Positions 1 to 7,253 of a stretch of 9,978 nucleotides of DNA are shown piece after piece; positions within the stretch are counted from its first letter, which is position 1, and the number at the start of each line of letters is the position of its first letter. Location of the stretch: positions 1 to 9,978 of the forward strand of contig DGVL01000045.1 of NCBI GenBank assembly GCA_002394965.1, written 5' to 3'. The stretch comes from Lachnospira sp. UBA4285. Lineage in GTDB: Bacteria > Bacillota > Clostridia > Lachnospirales > Lachnospiraceae. Under the pieces are notes generated by a model that did no database searches, was not told the DNA's origin, and worked only from the letters and a program-made list of their open reading frames with translations. Made by a program: the position numbers and the translations under genes.

Positions 1-91
1 TCCGGTTCAGACAGGCTGCTTTTTTCTTTCCATACCATGTTCAGCTTCTTCTTGTGATTGACACAGTCGAACAGACCTGAACATTAGATAC

Positions 92-120
92 TTGACGGTA
101 GTAATACTCTAGAATATACT
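92..120 (+). promoter_or_regulatory. Sigma-70-type promoter of the toxin-antitoxin operon
   Basis: A -35 box TTGACG (92-97) and a -10 box TATACT (115-120) are separated by exactly 17 bases. Each box differs from consensus at one position. Transcription would start near 126-128, giving a leader of about 70 bases before the antitoxin ATG at 197. An AGTAATA half-site lies in the spacer (100-106). A perfect TTGACA also occurs at 58-63, but no good -10 box sits at the right distance from it. The call rests on sequence alone. Confidence 0.72.
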
Positions 121-121
121 A

Positions 122-145
122 TTACTTAGTAATATAACTAAGTAA
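122..145. promoter_or_regulatory. Inverted-repeat operator, probable antitoxin binding site
   Basis: TTACTTAGT (122-130) and ACTAAGTAA (137-145) are perfect 9-bp inverted arms around a 6-base AT spacer. The element begins just after the -10 box and covers the predicted transcription start, the usual place for a repressor site. The related octamer TAGTAATA occurs at 99-106 and 127-134, and its inverse core TATTACT at 120-126, so several half-sites tile the promoter. RelB/DinJ antitoxins have an N-terminal ribbon-helix-helix fold and, with their toxins, repress their own operons. Assigning this repeat to the antitoxin encoded at 197 is an inference from position and symmetry. Confidence 0.6.
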
Positions 146-196
146 CCATAGCGAATTTGATTTATGGCATTTCGCAGAGAAGGAGGAAAATTTTAG

Positions 197-457
197 ATGA
201 GCAAGAGTGATACTGTAACCTGCTCTTTTTCGATGGACAGGAATACCTATGATGCTTTCAAAAGCATTGTTGTAAAAAATCATGAGAACGTGAAGGGGAA
301 CTTGATCCGCTATATGCAGTATGTGATTGAGTATGATACACCGAACGCCGAAACAATAGATGCTATTGAAGAAGTGAAGAGGATGAAAGCCGACCCAACA
401 CTCGGCAAAACTTATAATACTGTAGACGATATGATGAAGGATTTACTTGATGTATAA
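197..457 (+). CDS. Type II antitoxin, RelB/DinJ family
   Basis: This 86-residue protein is the likely antitoxin of the YafQ-type toxin that follows. Residues about 1-50 (start MSKSDTVTCSFSMD) fit the ribbon-helix-helix DNA-binding and dimerisation part of RelB/DinJ proteins. The C-terminal part, about 55-86, with EEVKRMKADPTLGK and DDMMKDLLDV, matches the acidic/helical toxin-wrapping tail of the family. An AAGGAGG ribosome binding site at 180-186 lies 10 bases before the ATG, which fixes the start. The stop codon overlaps the toxin gene by 8 bases, the usual toxin-antitoxin arrangement for coupled translation. Base composition is clearly more AT-rich than in the genes from 785 onward, pointing to acquisition by transfer. 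A promoter and an inverted repeat upstream suggest autorepression. The family call is sound. RelB-like versus DinJ-like cannot be settled here, though the partner favours DinJ. Confidence 0.88.
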   Translation: MSKSDTVTCSFSMDRNTYDAFKSIVVKNHENVKGNLIRYMQYVIEYDTPNAETIDAIEEVKRMKADPTLGKTYNTVDDMMKDLLDV

Positions 458-722
458 AATAAGGCCAACTGCAAAATTTCAAAAAGATTTAAGGCGTATC
501 CAGAAGCGGGGATATGACCTGTCTCTATTGACAGTTGTGCTTAAGCTGTTAGCGGATGGAAAGCCATTACCAGAAAAGAATAAAGATCATAATCTTGGCG
601 GGAATTATAAAGGATGCAGAGAATGTCACATCACTCCGGATTGGATTTTGATCTATGAAATATCGGACGATGACTTGATATTGTATCTGACCAAAACAGG
701 AACACACAGCGATTTATTCTGA
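450..722 (+). CDS. yafQ: YafQ-family mRNA interferase toxin (RelE/ParE superfamily)
   Basis: This 90-residue protein is a predicted ribosome-dependent endoribonuclease that cleaves translated mRNA and is held inactive by the antitoxin encoded just before it. The YafQ signature is complete: KDHNLGG around His47, RECHITPDW with His60, Asp64 and Trp65, and the C-terminal TGTHSDLF with His86. These positions correspond to the catalytic histidines and aspartate known from E. coli YafQ (His50, His63, Asp67, His87), and the length is also close. The start is taken as ATG at 450. A TTG at 447 is in frame but less likely, because AAGGA (437-441) sits 8 bases before the ATG. The gene overlaps the antitoxin by 8 bases and is equally AT-rich. 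Nothing suggests inactivation. No intrinsic terminator follows before pepV, so some read-through is possible. Confidence 0.92.
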   Translation: MYKIRPTAKFQKDLRRIQKRGYDLSLLTVVLKLLADGKPLPEKNKDHNLGGNYKGCRECHITPDWILIYEISDDDLILYLTKTGTHSDLF

Positions 723-750
723 ACCTTAATGAGATCCTCATGATCAACAT

Positions 751-768
751 GGCATCTCATCGGATGCC
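751..768 (+). other. Small stem-loop just before the pepV ribosome binding site
   Basis: GGCATC (751-756) and GATGCC (763-768) form a perfect 6-bp stem with a 6-base loop. It directly abuts the GGAAGGG Shine-Dalgarno sequence (769-775) of pepV. No T-run follows, so it is not an intrinsic terminator. It may affect pepV translation or transcript stability, or may be chance. Confidence 0.25.
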
Positions 769-784
769 GGAAGGGAAATGAAAC

Positions 785-2158
785 ATGACCGATATGAATG
801 AACGCGTGGAAACGCTGAGACGACTTATCCGGATCCGCAGTGTGCAGGGGGCGGCAGAGCCCGGAAAGCCGTACGGACCGGGACCGGCCGCGGCGCTGGC
901 GGAAGCTTTGAAGATCGCAGTCGAAATGGGCTTTAAAACCGTCAACATGGACAACCACTGCGGGTATGCAGAATACGGCAGCGGAGATGAGATGGTCATG
1001 GTTCTCGGCCATCTGGACGTTGTTCCGGAGGGCGAGGGCTGGAGTATCCCGCCCTATGAGGGCGTTGTGAAGGATGGAAAGATGTACGGCCGCGGAACGG
1101 CGGACGACAAAGGCCCCGTCATCGAAGCTCTGTTTGCGCTGCGGGATATCAAAGAGTCGGGTACAGCGCTCAGGCGCCGGATCCGCATCGTCTTTGGCGT
1201 CAACGAGGAGACGGGCTGTGAAGATATGGCGTATTACAAGAAAAATGGCGGCGAGATCCCGGTCATGGGCATCACGCCGGACGCATGTTATCCTCTCATC
1301 AACGGCGAAAAGGGAATTCTGGTGGAAGACTACTCGCGCTCCCTGCGCCAGAGCGGAGGCATGAAGCTTCTCTCCATTCACGGCGGCACCGCGTTCAACG
1401 TGACGCCATCCTCCGCAGAAGCCTGGATTTCTGCGCCGGAAGGAACTGTCTTCCCGGAAGCGCTCCGCATCAGCGTCCGGTATGTGAAAGACATGAAGGA
1501 CAGCCCGGAAGTTCCTGCCGGTGCGACGGTGTGCATCCGGGCCGAAGGCAGATCCGCACATGGATCCACGCCGGAAAAAGGGATCAACGCGAACGGGCTT
1601 CTCGTGAATTATCTCGCGAAGCTGCCGTTTGAAGGCGAGGCAAAGGATGCACTCACCTTCCTGTCTGAAAAAATAGGCATGACATATCACGGAGAAGGAT
1701 TTGGTGTCGATCTGCACGACGACGTTTCCGGGTGGCTGGTCAACAACTGGGGCGTGCTTGACGGGGACGCCGGGCACATCAGCGTGACATTAAACTACCG
1801 GTATCCGGTTACATTTCACAAGAAAGACTGCCAGCCGAAGGTGCAGACTGTCTTTGAAAAGGCCGGATGGAGAGGGAAGACGCTTATGGAGGAGCCGGCG
1901 CTTTACGTCCCGGAGGACAGCCCGTTCGTACAGCTGCTCCTTTCCGTTTACCGCGAAGAGACCGGCGATATGAGCGCCCCGATGTGCATCGGCGGCGGCA
2001 CATACGCCAAGTCCATCCCCAATTGTCTGGCATTCGGCAGCATGTTCCCGGGCGACCCGGAAGTCGAACATCTGCCCGATGAGTACCTGCCGCTGGACCG
2101 CTTCGGGTTAAACGAGAAGATCCTGCGGAAGGCCATGCTGGCCATGGCGAACGCCTGA
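785..2158 (+). CDS. pepV: Dipeptidase PepV, M20 metallopeptidase family
   Basis: This 457-residue cytoplasmic dipeptidase belongs to the PepV (Xaa-His dipeptidase-like) branch of M20, which hydrolyses dipeptides with two active-site zinc ions. The metal and catalytic set is present in order: LGHLDVVPEG with His76 and Asp78, YGRGTADDKG with the bridging Asp107, NEETGCED with Glu141 (catalytic) and Glu142, GITPDACYP with Asp166, and HLPDEYLPL with His429 near the C-terminus. RSAHGSTPEKG with His259 in the lid region is also typical. The length is close to the usual 460-470 residues. GGAAGGG (769-775) lies 9 bases before the ATG. An ATG three codons later is possible but less well placed. No signal peptide is seen. 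The GC-rich composition contrasts with the toxin-antitoxin pair before it. No clear promoter stands out in the 62-base gap, so it may share the upstream transcript. It ends 3 bases from the convergent methyltransferase/reductase gene. Confidence 0.95.
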   Translation: MTDMNERVETLRRLIRIRSVQGAAEPGKPYGPGPAAALAEALKIAVEMGFKTVNMDNHCGYAEYGSGDEMVMVLGHLDVVPEGEGWSIPPYEGVVKDGKMYGRGTADDKGPVIEALFALRDIKESGTALRRRIRIVFGVNEETGCEDMAYYKKNGGEIPVMGITPDACYPLINGEKGILVEDYSRSLRQSGGMKLLSIHGGTAFNVTPSSAEAWISAPEGTVFPEALRISVRYVKDMKDSPEVPAGATVCIRAEGRSAHGSTPEKGINANGLLVNYLAKLPFEGEAKDALTFLSEKIGMTYHGEGFGVDLHDDVSGWLVNNWGVLDGDAGHISVTLNYRYPVTFHKKDCQPKVQTVFEKAGWRGKTLMEEPALYVPEDSPFVQLLLSVYREETGDMSAPMCIGGGTYAKSIPNCLAFGSMFPGDPEVEHLPDEYLPLDRFGLNEKILRKAMLAMANA

Positions 2159-2161
2159 GTC

Positions 2162-3994
2162 TCACAACATCGCCTGTATGTCGCCCACGATCCGCTCCAT
2201 CAGAGTGATCCGGTGGAACGGCGTCATCAAGTAGATTCCGTCAACGGACGGCAGTATCCGGCCGCAGAGTTCATCCGTGAACCTGCGGCCTAATTTTTCG
2301 CCCTCTTCGCGGTCCGCCCCGCGGTACGCCGCAATCATATCCTCCGGAACTGTGATTCCGTTGATCTCCTCGTTCATGAAGCGGCCGTTTTTCTCGCTGA
2401 TCACCGGGATCAGTCCGCCGAGCAGGAACGCCTCCGGCAGAGCCTCTCTGGCTTTCCTGAGATTGTCCACGGCGGTGTCTGAAAGCGCCGGCTGCGTCAG
2501 GAATCCGGCGGCCCCCTGCTTCATCTTGCACCGCGCCCGGTCAAGCTCGCGCTCAAAATTCACAGCGTTGATATTCAGCGCCGCGAAGATCTGGAACGGG
2601 TCATCCCGGAAATCCACAGCATTTAGCGAATGTACATAGCCGATCATCTGCCGGGAGTTGAACTGGTACACCGACTTCACCTCGTCTCTGGCAGCCGAGG
2701 GGATCGGGTCCCCGGTGATGATGAGTACATTGCGGATGCCGTTCGCGTGATCGCCGAGCAGCAGCGCCTTGGACGCATTGATATTGCGGTCCCGGCAGGT
2801 CATGTGCGGGATCACGTCCAGGTCGAGTTCCTGCTTCACCTTGCAGGCAAGGATTGAGGCGTCAAGCCGCGCCTGGGCAATCGGACAGTCCGCAATCGTG
2901 ATCGTGTCAACGCCGGCGCGCTGCAGCCTGCCGGCTTCCTCCATGAATGTTCCAAGGTCTGCGTTCTTCGGCGAATCCAGTTCGACGGCGATGATCTTCC
3001 TGCCGGCGGAGAGCTTCTTCTTCAGCCGGTTTGAAGATGCTGCAGCCTCATCTCCCTCCGTCCGCTCCCTCACCTGTACATCCCCCTCGTCAGGCCAGGC
3101 GGCGAGGGAAACTGTCCCGGCCGGCTTGCGCTCAAGAACCTTTCCAAGCGCGCGGATGTGCTGCGGCGTCGTGCCGCAGCATCCGCCGAGAATCCGCACT
3201 CCGAGGTCCGCTATTGCACCCGTCTCCCGGGCAAAGTAGGGCGCATTCCCGTCAAAATACGTGTGAAAGCCCCGCACCACCGGGTATCCGGCGTTGGGCA
3301 TCGCCAGGACGCGGGGAAGTATCTCCTTTGGCAGGGAGGCAAGCAGTCGCCGCATGCTGCCGGCATTGACGACGCAGTTGAGTCCTGCCGCGTCCGCGCC
3401 GCCATCCGCGAGCATATCCCGGATCAGCGTCCGGAAGTACATTCCCTTCGGCGTGTAGCCATCCGGCAGCACGCCGAAGGACACGAGAATGAAGCACTCC
3501 GGGTCACGCTCCCGGAGGAAACGAATGGCGGGAAGCAGGCCGTCTTCCTCTGCCTGCGTCTCAAAAAGAAAGGTCCGGATCCCCTCGTCAAGAAAGAGCG
3601 AGGCCGCGCGGATGTAGTTTTCTGTCTTCTGCCGGCTGGTCTCTCCCGGCGCCGGGCCGAGGTCGGCGAATACCCACACCGAATGGTCTGCCTTTTCCGC
3701 CTCGCCCCTGGCGGCTGCCACCGCCGCGCGGATGACCTTCTCCTGATTTTCCTCGCCGCCGCAGGTATCCGGATACGCGGCGAACGTGTTGGTCTTGATG
3801 GCCTGCGCGCCCGCCTCAATGTACTCCCGGTGAATCCGGGCGACCGTCTGCGGCATGCGCAGATTCGCAAGTTCGCAGTTCTCAGCCGCTTCATGCGCGA
3901 TCCGCGCAAAATATGTGCCGAACGCGCCGTCAAACAGAAGCCGGTTCTGGCGTAAATAGTCTCGTATCGATTCCATAGTTGTCCGTTCTTTCAC
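2162..3994 (-). CDS. yitJ: Bifunctional homocysteine S-methyltransferase / 5,10-methylenetetrahydrofolate reductase
   Basis: This 610-residue fusion resembles B. subtilis YitJ. Residues about 15-290 are a homocysteine S-methyltransferase barrel: LLFDGAFGTYFAR near the start and zinc-ligand cysteines Cys207 (GLNCVVN) and Cys272/Cys273 (GGCCGTTPQH), all intact. A hydrophilic linker (about 292-325) leads to a MetF-like FAD domain (about 326-610) with VELDSPKNAD (Glu339), PHMTCRDRN (about 397-404) and IITGDPIP (about 426-432). The MetF half reduces methylene-THF to methyl-THF, the substrate of the MetH encoded just upstream. The first half transfers a methyl group to homocysteine from a donor that the sequence does not reveal. 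The GTG start at 3994 overlaps the metH stop as GTGA, and AAGGAAGG (4005-4012) lies 10 bases before it. An in-frame ATG at 3976 is an alternative. It is the last gene of the operon. Confidence 0.93.
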   Translation of the reverse strand: MKERTTMESIRDYLRQNRLLFDGAFGTYFARIAHEAAENCELANLRMPQTVARIHREYIEAGAQAIKTNTFAAYPDTCGGEENQEKVIRAAVAAARGEAEKADHSVWVFADLGPAPGETSRQKTENYIRAASLFLDEGIRTFLFETQAEEDGLLPAIRFLRERDPECFILVSFGVLPDGYTPKGMYFRTLIRDMLADGGADAAGLNCVVNAGSMRRLLASLPKEILPRVLAMPNAGYPVVRGFHTYFDGNAPYFARETGAIADLGVRILGGCCGTTPQHIRALGKVLERKPAGTVSLAAWPDEGDVQVRERTEGDEAAASSNRLKKKLSAGRKIIAVELDSPKNADLGTFMEEAGRLQRAGVDTITIADCPIAQARLDASILACKVKQELDLDVIPHMTCRDRNINASKALLLGDHANGIRNVLIITGDPIPSAARDEVKSVYQFNSRQMIGYVHSLNAVDFRDDPFQIFAALNINAVNFERELDRARCKMKQGAAGFLTQPALSDTAVDNLRKAREALPEAFLLGGLIPVISEKNGRFMNEEINGITVPEDMIAAYRGADREEGEKLGRRFTDELCGRILPSVDGIYLMTPFHRITLMERIVGDIQAML

Positions 3995-6441
3995 TGCCGG
4001 AAGACCTTCCTTGCCACCTCCACCGAGGCCCTGGCGTCAGCCGTGTAATAGTCCGCGCCCATCTTCTGCGCATACTCCGGTGTGAGCACCGCACCTCCGA
4101 CGAAGACCGGGACGCCCGGGCACTCCGCGTGCACCGCGCGTATCGTGTCCTCCATGGCGGGGAGTGTGGTCGTCATCAGCGCGGAGAGCCCGACAAGCCC
4201 GGCGCCGCTTTCCTTCACCGCCCGGACGACTCTTTCCTTCGGCACATCGCGCCCCAGGTCGATCATCCTGAACCCGTAATTCTCGAGGATGACCTTCACG
4301 ATATTCTTCCCGATGTCATGAATATCGCCCTTGACCGTGCAGATCACAATCGTGCCGGCTGATGCTCCCCCGCTTCCCTTGGCCGCGATCCGCTCCTTGA
4401 TCATGTCGAATGCCGCCGTCGCCGCCCCTGCCGAACTGATGAGCTGCGGCAGGAAGATGATCTGCTTCTCGTAGAGATCGCCGACCTTGTCAAGCGCCGG
4501 GATCAGATAGCCATTGATCACTTCCTCTTCCGTGTGTGTCTCCAGCAGTTTCTCCGCAAGCGCTCTCGTCTCGCTCTTGAGGCCCTTTATCACTGCATCC
4601 TCTATCGAAAGGTTTCCGGCCGGCGCTGCTCCAGATGATGTTCCGGCATTTTCTCTGGCTCCTGTACTTACCGGCTGCGCCGCCTTCTCCTGGCGGTCTG
4701 CAAATCGCGCGATATACGCCTCGCAGTTCACATCTTCGCCGGAGAGGACCTTGAAGGAGGCAACGGCGTCCATCAGCGGGAGAATGTTCGGGTTAATGAT
4801 CGGGAAATCCAGCCCGCAGCGCATCGCCTGGACCAGAAAATTCTCGTTGATGTGGCTTCTGGCCGGAAGGCCGAAGGAGATATTGCTGACTCCCAGGCAC
4901 GCGTGCAGACCGAGCTCGTCGTGAACAGTCTGCAGCGCGTCCAGCGTCACCTTTGCCTGGTCCTGCTGGGCGGAGACCGTGAGCGTCAGGCAGTCGATCA
5001 GGAGGTCTTCTTTCGGAATGCCGGCCTGCGTCACACGCTTACAGATGTACTCTGCGTTGGCCACGCGGCCTTCCGCTGTCTGCGGAATCCCGTCCTCGTT
5101 CAGGCACAAACCGACCACCGCTGCGCCGTATTTCTTCAGGACGGGAAGAAAGGCGTCAAGCCTCGCGTCATCGGCCGATACAGAATTCACAAGCGGCCTG
5201 CCCGCATACACGCGCAGCGCCGCCTCTACGACTTTAGCATCGCCGGAGTCAATCTGCAGCGGAAGGGACACGACCCCCTGCAGCGCCTTCACGACTTCCA
5301 CCATCAGCGCCTTTTCATCGCCGCCGGGAACGCCCACATTGACATCCAGAATATCCGCGCCGGCCTCCTCTTCTGCCAGTGCGATCTGACAGATATAATC
5401 GATGTTGTGGTCCAGCAGCGCCTGCTGGAATTTCTTCTTCCCGGTCGGATTGACGCGCTCGCCGATGACTCTGACACCGCCAAATTCGCAGATATCCGTC
5501 GAAGAACAGATTCCCCGCCGCGCCGGGCGTCTCCCCCGGTTTATCTCTGCCACCGGGTTCTCCCCGAAGGCCACGCGCTGAATGCCGTCCGCGTCCAGGC
5601 AGCGGGTGAGATTCCGGATGTATTCCGGATCGCTGCCGCAGCACCCGCCCATCGCGATGAGCGGAAGACTCTCAAACTTTCGCATCTGCTGCGCGAAATG
5701 CGAGGCGTCCAGACGGTATCTCCCGGTCTCAGGATCCGGCAGTCCGGCATTCGGTTTGATGATCAGGGGAAGACTGGTCCATTCGGCAAGTTCCCCGGCA
5801 AGCGGCAGGATCTCCGCAGGCCCGAGGGAACAGTTGATTCCGACCGCGTCGGCTCCGAGTCCCTCCATTGTCATCGCGAAAGCGCCCAGCTTCGTACCCG
5901 TGAAGGTCCTTCCGGACTGCTCAAACGTCATGGTGACCCAGACCGGAAGATCTGTGTTCTCCTTTGCCGCAAGGAGAGCCGCCTTCGCGTCGAGCAGATC
6001 CGTGAAAGTCTCGATGACGACGAGATCTGCGCCGGCTGCCTGCCCGGCCTTCATCTGCTGCGCGTATGCGTCGTATGCCTCCTCGAAGGAAACCGTCCCC
6101 AGCGGCTCCAGCAGTTCTCCGATCGGCCCCACGTCCAGTGCCACGGACACCCTGCGCCCTCCGTTCTTTTCAGCCTCGCGCGCCGCTTCTTTCGCCGTGC
6201 GGACAGCCGAGAGCACGGCTGTATCTGTGTCGATCTCCTGCCCGGAAAGTTTCCGGGGGTTGGCTCCGAAGGTGTTCGCATAGATGACCGAAGAACCGGC
6301 ATCAATATATTTCCTGTGGATTCCCTTTACGACGTCCGGATGATGAAATCCGAACACCTCCGGGTGTTCGCCTGGTTTTAGTCCCTCCGCCTGCAGCATC
6401 GTCCCCATGCCGCCGTCAAGAATGATCATTTTCTCAGACAC
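3991..6441 (-). CDS. metH: Cobalamin-dependent methionine synthase MetH without activation domain
   Basis: This cytoplasmic enzyme of about 816 residues transfers a methyl group from methyl-THF through cobalamin to homocysteine, forming methionine. Domains in order: homocysteine-binding barrel (about 4-300) with DGGMGTML and zinc ligands Cys204 (NCSLGP) and Cys267/Cys268 (GGCCGSDPEY); pterin-binding barrel (about 322-580) with VIGERVNPTGKKKF; an Ala/Ser/Gly-rich linker (about 584-611); B12 cap (about 615-690) with KVGDLYEKQIIFLPQL; and Rossmann-type B12 domain (about 695-816) with DIHDIG, where His708 is the lower cobalt ligand. It ends there. The C-terminal SAM-binding activation domain of the 1227-residue E. 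coli enzyme is missing and is encoded separately upstream. The GTG at 6441 is preferred because AGAGGAG lies 6 bases before it. An in-frame ATG at 6477 would add 12 residues and overlap the upstream gene, but has no ribosome binding site. The stop overlaps the next start by 4 bases. Confidence 0.95.
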   Translation of the reverse strand: MSEKMIILDGGMGTMLQAEGLKPGEHPEVFGFHHPDVVKGIHRKYIDAGSSVIYANTFGANPRKLSGQEIDTDTAVLSAVRTAKEAAREAEKNGGRRVSVALDVGPIGELLEPLGTVSFEEAYDAYAQQMKAGQAAGADLVVIETFTDLLDAKAALLAAKENTDLPVWVTMTFEQSGRTFTGTKLGAFAMTMEGLGADAVGINCSLGPAEILPLAGELAEWTSLPLIIKPNAGLPDPETGRYRLDASHFAQQMRKFESLPLIAMGGCCGSDPEYIRNLTRCLDADGIQRVAFGENPVAEINRGRRPARRGICSSTDICEFGGVRVIGERVNPTGKKKFQQALLDHNIDYICQIALAEEEAGADILDVNVGVPGGDEKALMVEVVKALQGVVSLPLQIDSGDAKVVEAALRVYAGRPLVNSVSADDARLDAFLPVLKKYGAAVVGLCLNEDGIPQTAEGRVANAEYICKRVTQAGIPKEDLLIDCLTLTVSAQQDQAKVTLDALQTVHDELGLHACLGVSNISFGLPARSHINENFLVQAMRCGLDFPIINPNILPLMDAVASFKVLSGEDVNCEAYIARFADRQEKAAQPVSTGARENAGTSSGAAPAGNLSIEDAVIKGLKSETRALAEKLLETHTEEEVINGYLIPALDKVGDLYEKQIIFLPQLISSAGAATAAFDMIKERIAAKGSGGASAGTIVICTVKGDIHDIGKNIVKVILENYGFRMIDLGRDVPKERVVRAVKESGAGLVGLSALMTTTLPAMEDTIRAVHAECPGVPVFVGGAVLTPEYAQKMGADYYTADARASVEVARKVFRQ

Positions 6442-6447
6442 GTTATT

Positions 6448-6454
6448 CTCCTCT
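6448..6454 (-). promoter_or_regulatory. Ribosome binding site that decides the metH start
   Basis: On the minus strand this reads AGAGGAG, 6 bases before GTG at 6441. It lies directly after the TAA stop of the activation-protein gene (6455-6457), so a ribosome ending there could reinitiate on metH. No comparable site precedes the in-frame ATG at 6477, which argues for the GTG start. Confidence 0.7.
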
Positions 6455-7171
6455 TTATTCCCCGCACGTGACGCCATTTCTGCGGAAGCGGCAGCTGCCG
6501 CGCATGTTGCACGCGGCGCAGGTCCGCTTCCGGATGTGAATCGGGTGATCCGCGATGCCGATGATGGCTGTGACGGATTTCCTCGGAATCATGATGTGCT
6601 CCGGCGTGATCGTGAGGCCGATCCGTCTCGCCTCGATCAGCTCTCCGAACCGGTTCTGGACGGACAGCGGCAGATCGCCGTACCCGGGCGAAAACCGGGT
6701 GGTCAGGAACTCCCCTTCCTCTGCAGCCCGGCGACGAAGCTCTGCCTCAAAACTGTCGCAGACCGCCTCGATGAGCGTGCTTGCGGCGGAGTCCATGACC
6801 AGCGCGCTGAGAGCGTCCCGCACCTCTTCGATGTGGATCGCGCGGTCGACTCCCGCCCCGAGCGTCGCTCCCATCAGCAGGATCTGTCTGCAGCCGGCCA
6901 GGTGACGGCGTATATCCTGCCCCGTCAGGAATGCCAGGCTCTCCGGCCAGCTTCCGTCTTCTTCGCAGGTATAAAGCATCGCCGAAAGCTTCGGGGCCGC
7001 CGCGCGGTTCGTCTTGCCGATCACATGGAGGATCCGCTCTTCAAGCCCCTCGTCGATCTTCTGGCCGCTGTAGCCGATATAGCGCAGAATCTCGCCCCGG
7101 TCCGCTTCCGTAAGCCGCACCGAAGCAATATCCACATCTGTTATCCGCACCGGGGACCCTGCACCTGTCAT
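6455..7171 (-). CDS. Stand-alone methionine synthase activation-domain protein
   Basis: This protein of 238 residues corresponds to the C-terminal activation domain of MetH, supplied as a separate polypeptide. In the family this domain binds SAM and supports reductive remethylation of inactive cob(II)alamin. Supporting motifs are EILRYIGYSG near the N-terminus, LLMGATLGAGVDR (about 98-110), TTRFSPGYGDLPLSVQ (about 157-172, the Arg-x-x-Pro-Gly-Tyr SAM-site motif) and IPRKSVTAIIGI (about 195-206). The C-terminus has CAACNMRGSC and a further cysteine (Cys218, 221, 227, 236), an arrangement that could bind a metal or iron-sulfur centre; that is inference. The ATG at 7171 is chosen because AAGGCGGG (7178-7185) lies 6 bases before it. 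An in-frame ATG at 7207 adds 12 residues but lacks a clear ribosome binding site. It is the first gene of the operon, 13 bases before metH, so both proteins are probably made together. Confidence 0.88.
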   Translation of the reverse strand: MTGAGSPVRITDVDIASVRLTEADRGEILRYIGYSGQKIDEGLEERILHVIGKTNRAAAPKLSAMLYTCEEDGSWPESLAFLTGQDIRRHLAGCRQILLMGATLGAGVDRAIHIEEVRDALSALVMDSAASTLIEAVCDSFEAELRRRAAEEGEFLTTRFSPGYGDLPLSVQNRFGELIEARRIGLTITPEHIMIPRKSVTAIIGIADHPIHIRKRTCAACNMRGSCRFRRNGVTCGE

Positions 7172-7224
7172 GTGGCACCCGCCTTCTTTCCGCCGGAATG
7201 CCGGCATAAAGTCTAGTCTTCATC

Positions 7225-7253
7225 ACTATACTACACGTGGCAGTCAGATAAAC
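7225..7253 (-). promoter_or_regulatory. Possible promoter of the methionine operon
   Basis: On the minus strand a good -10 box TATAGT (7230-7225) lies between the ZIP terminator and the activation-protein gene. At a 17-base spacing the -35 position reads GTTTAT, a poor match. A CACGTG palindrome (7234-7239) falls in the spacer. Some promoter is needed here because a strong terminator isolates the operon from upstream genes. A start near 7218 would leave too short a leader for the ATG at 7207, which supports the start at 7171. Confidence 0.35.

Noticed and set aside
1..83. Open minus-strand frame at the left edge, which could be the start of a gene running out of the window
   Set aside because: The only ATG (at 38) has no good ribosome binding site, the visible peptide is very short, and I recognise no family. 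It may be a remnant, but cannot be called.
58..90. A TTGACA box at 58-63 as an alternative -35 for the toxin-antitoxin promoter
   Set aside because: No acceptable -10 box lies 16-18 bases downstream, whereas the 92-120 pair has exact spacing.
751..768. Hairpin at 751-768 as the terminator of the toxin-antitoxin operon
   Set aside because: The stem is only 6 bp and is followed by a purine-rich Shine-Dalgarno sequence, not a T-run.
653..1777. Long open frame of 374 codons on the minus strand across pepV
   Set aside because: It is antisense to a clear M20 peptidase with all metal ligands. Its translation has no recognisable motif and is rich in Arg and His, as expected for a shadow frame in GC-rich DNA.
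3158..3955. Open frame of 265 codons on the plus strand across the methyltransferase/MTHFR fusion
   Set aside because: It is antisense to conserved zinc-site and barrel sequence and has no family resemblance of its own.
4852..6381. Open frame of 509 codons on the plus strand across metH
   Set aside because: It lies fully opposite a well-conserved metH, has no ribosome binding site or recognisable domain, and has the Arg/His-rich composition of an antisense shadow.
6442..6477. ATG at 6477 as the metH start, giving 828 residues
   Set aside because: It lacks a ribosome binding site, overlaps the upstream gene by 23 bases and adds residues with no family similarity. GTG at 6441 has AGAGGAG at ideal spacing.
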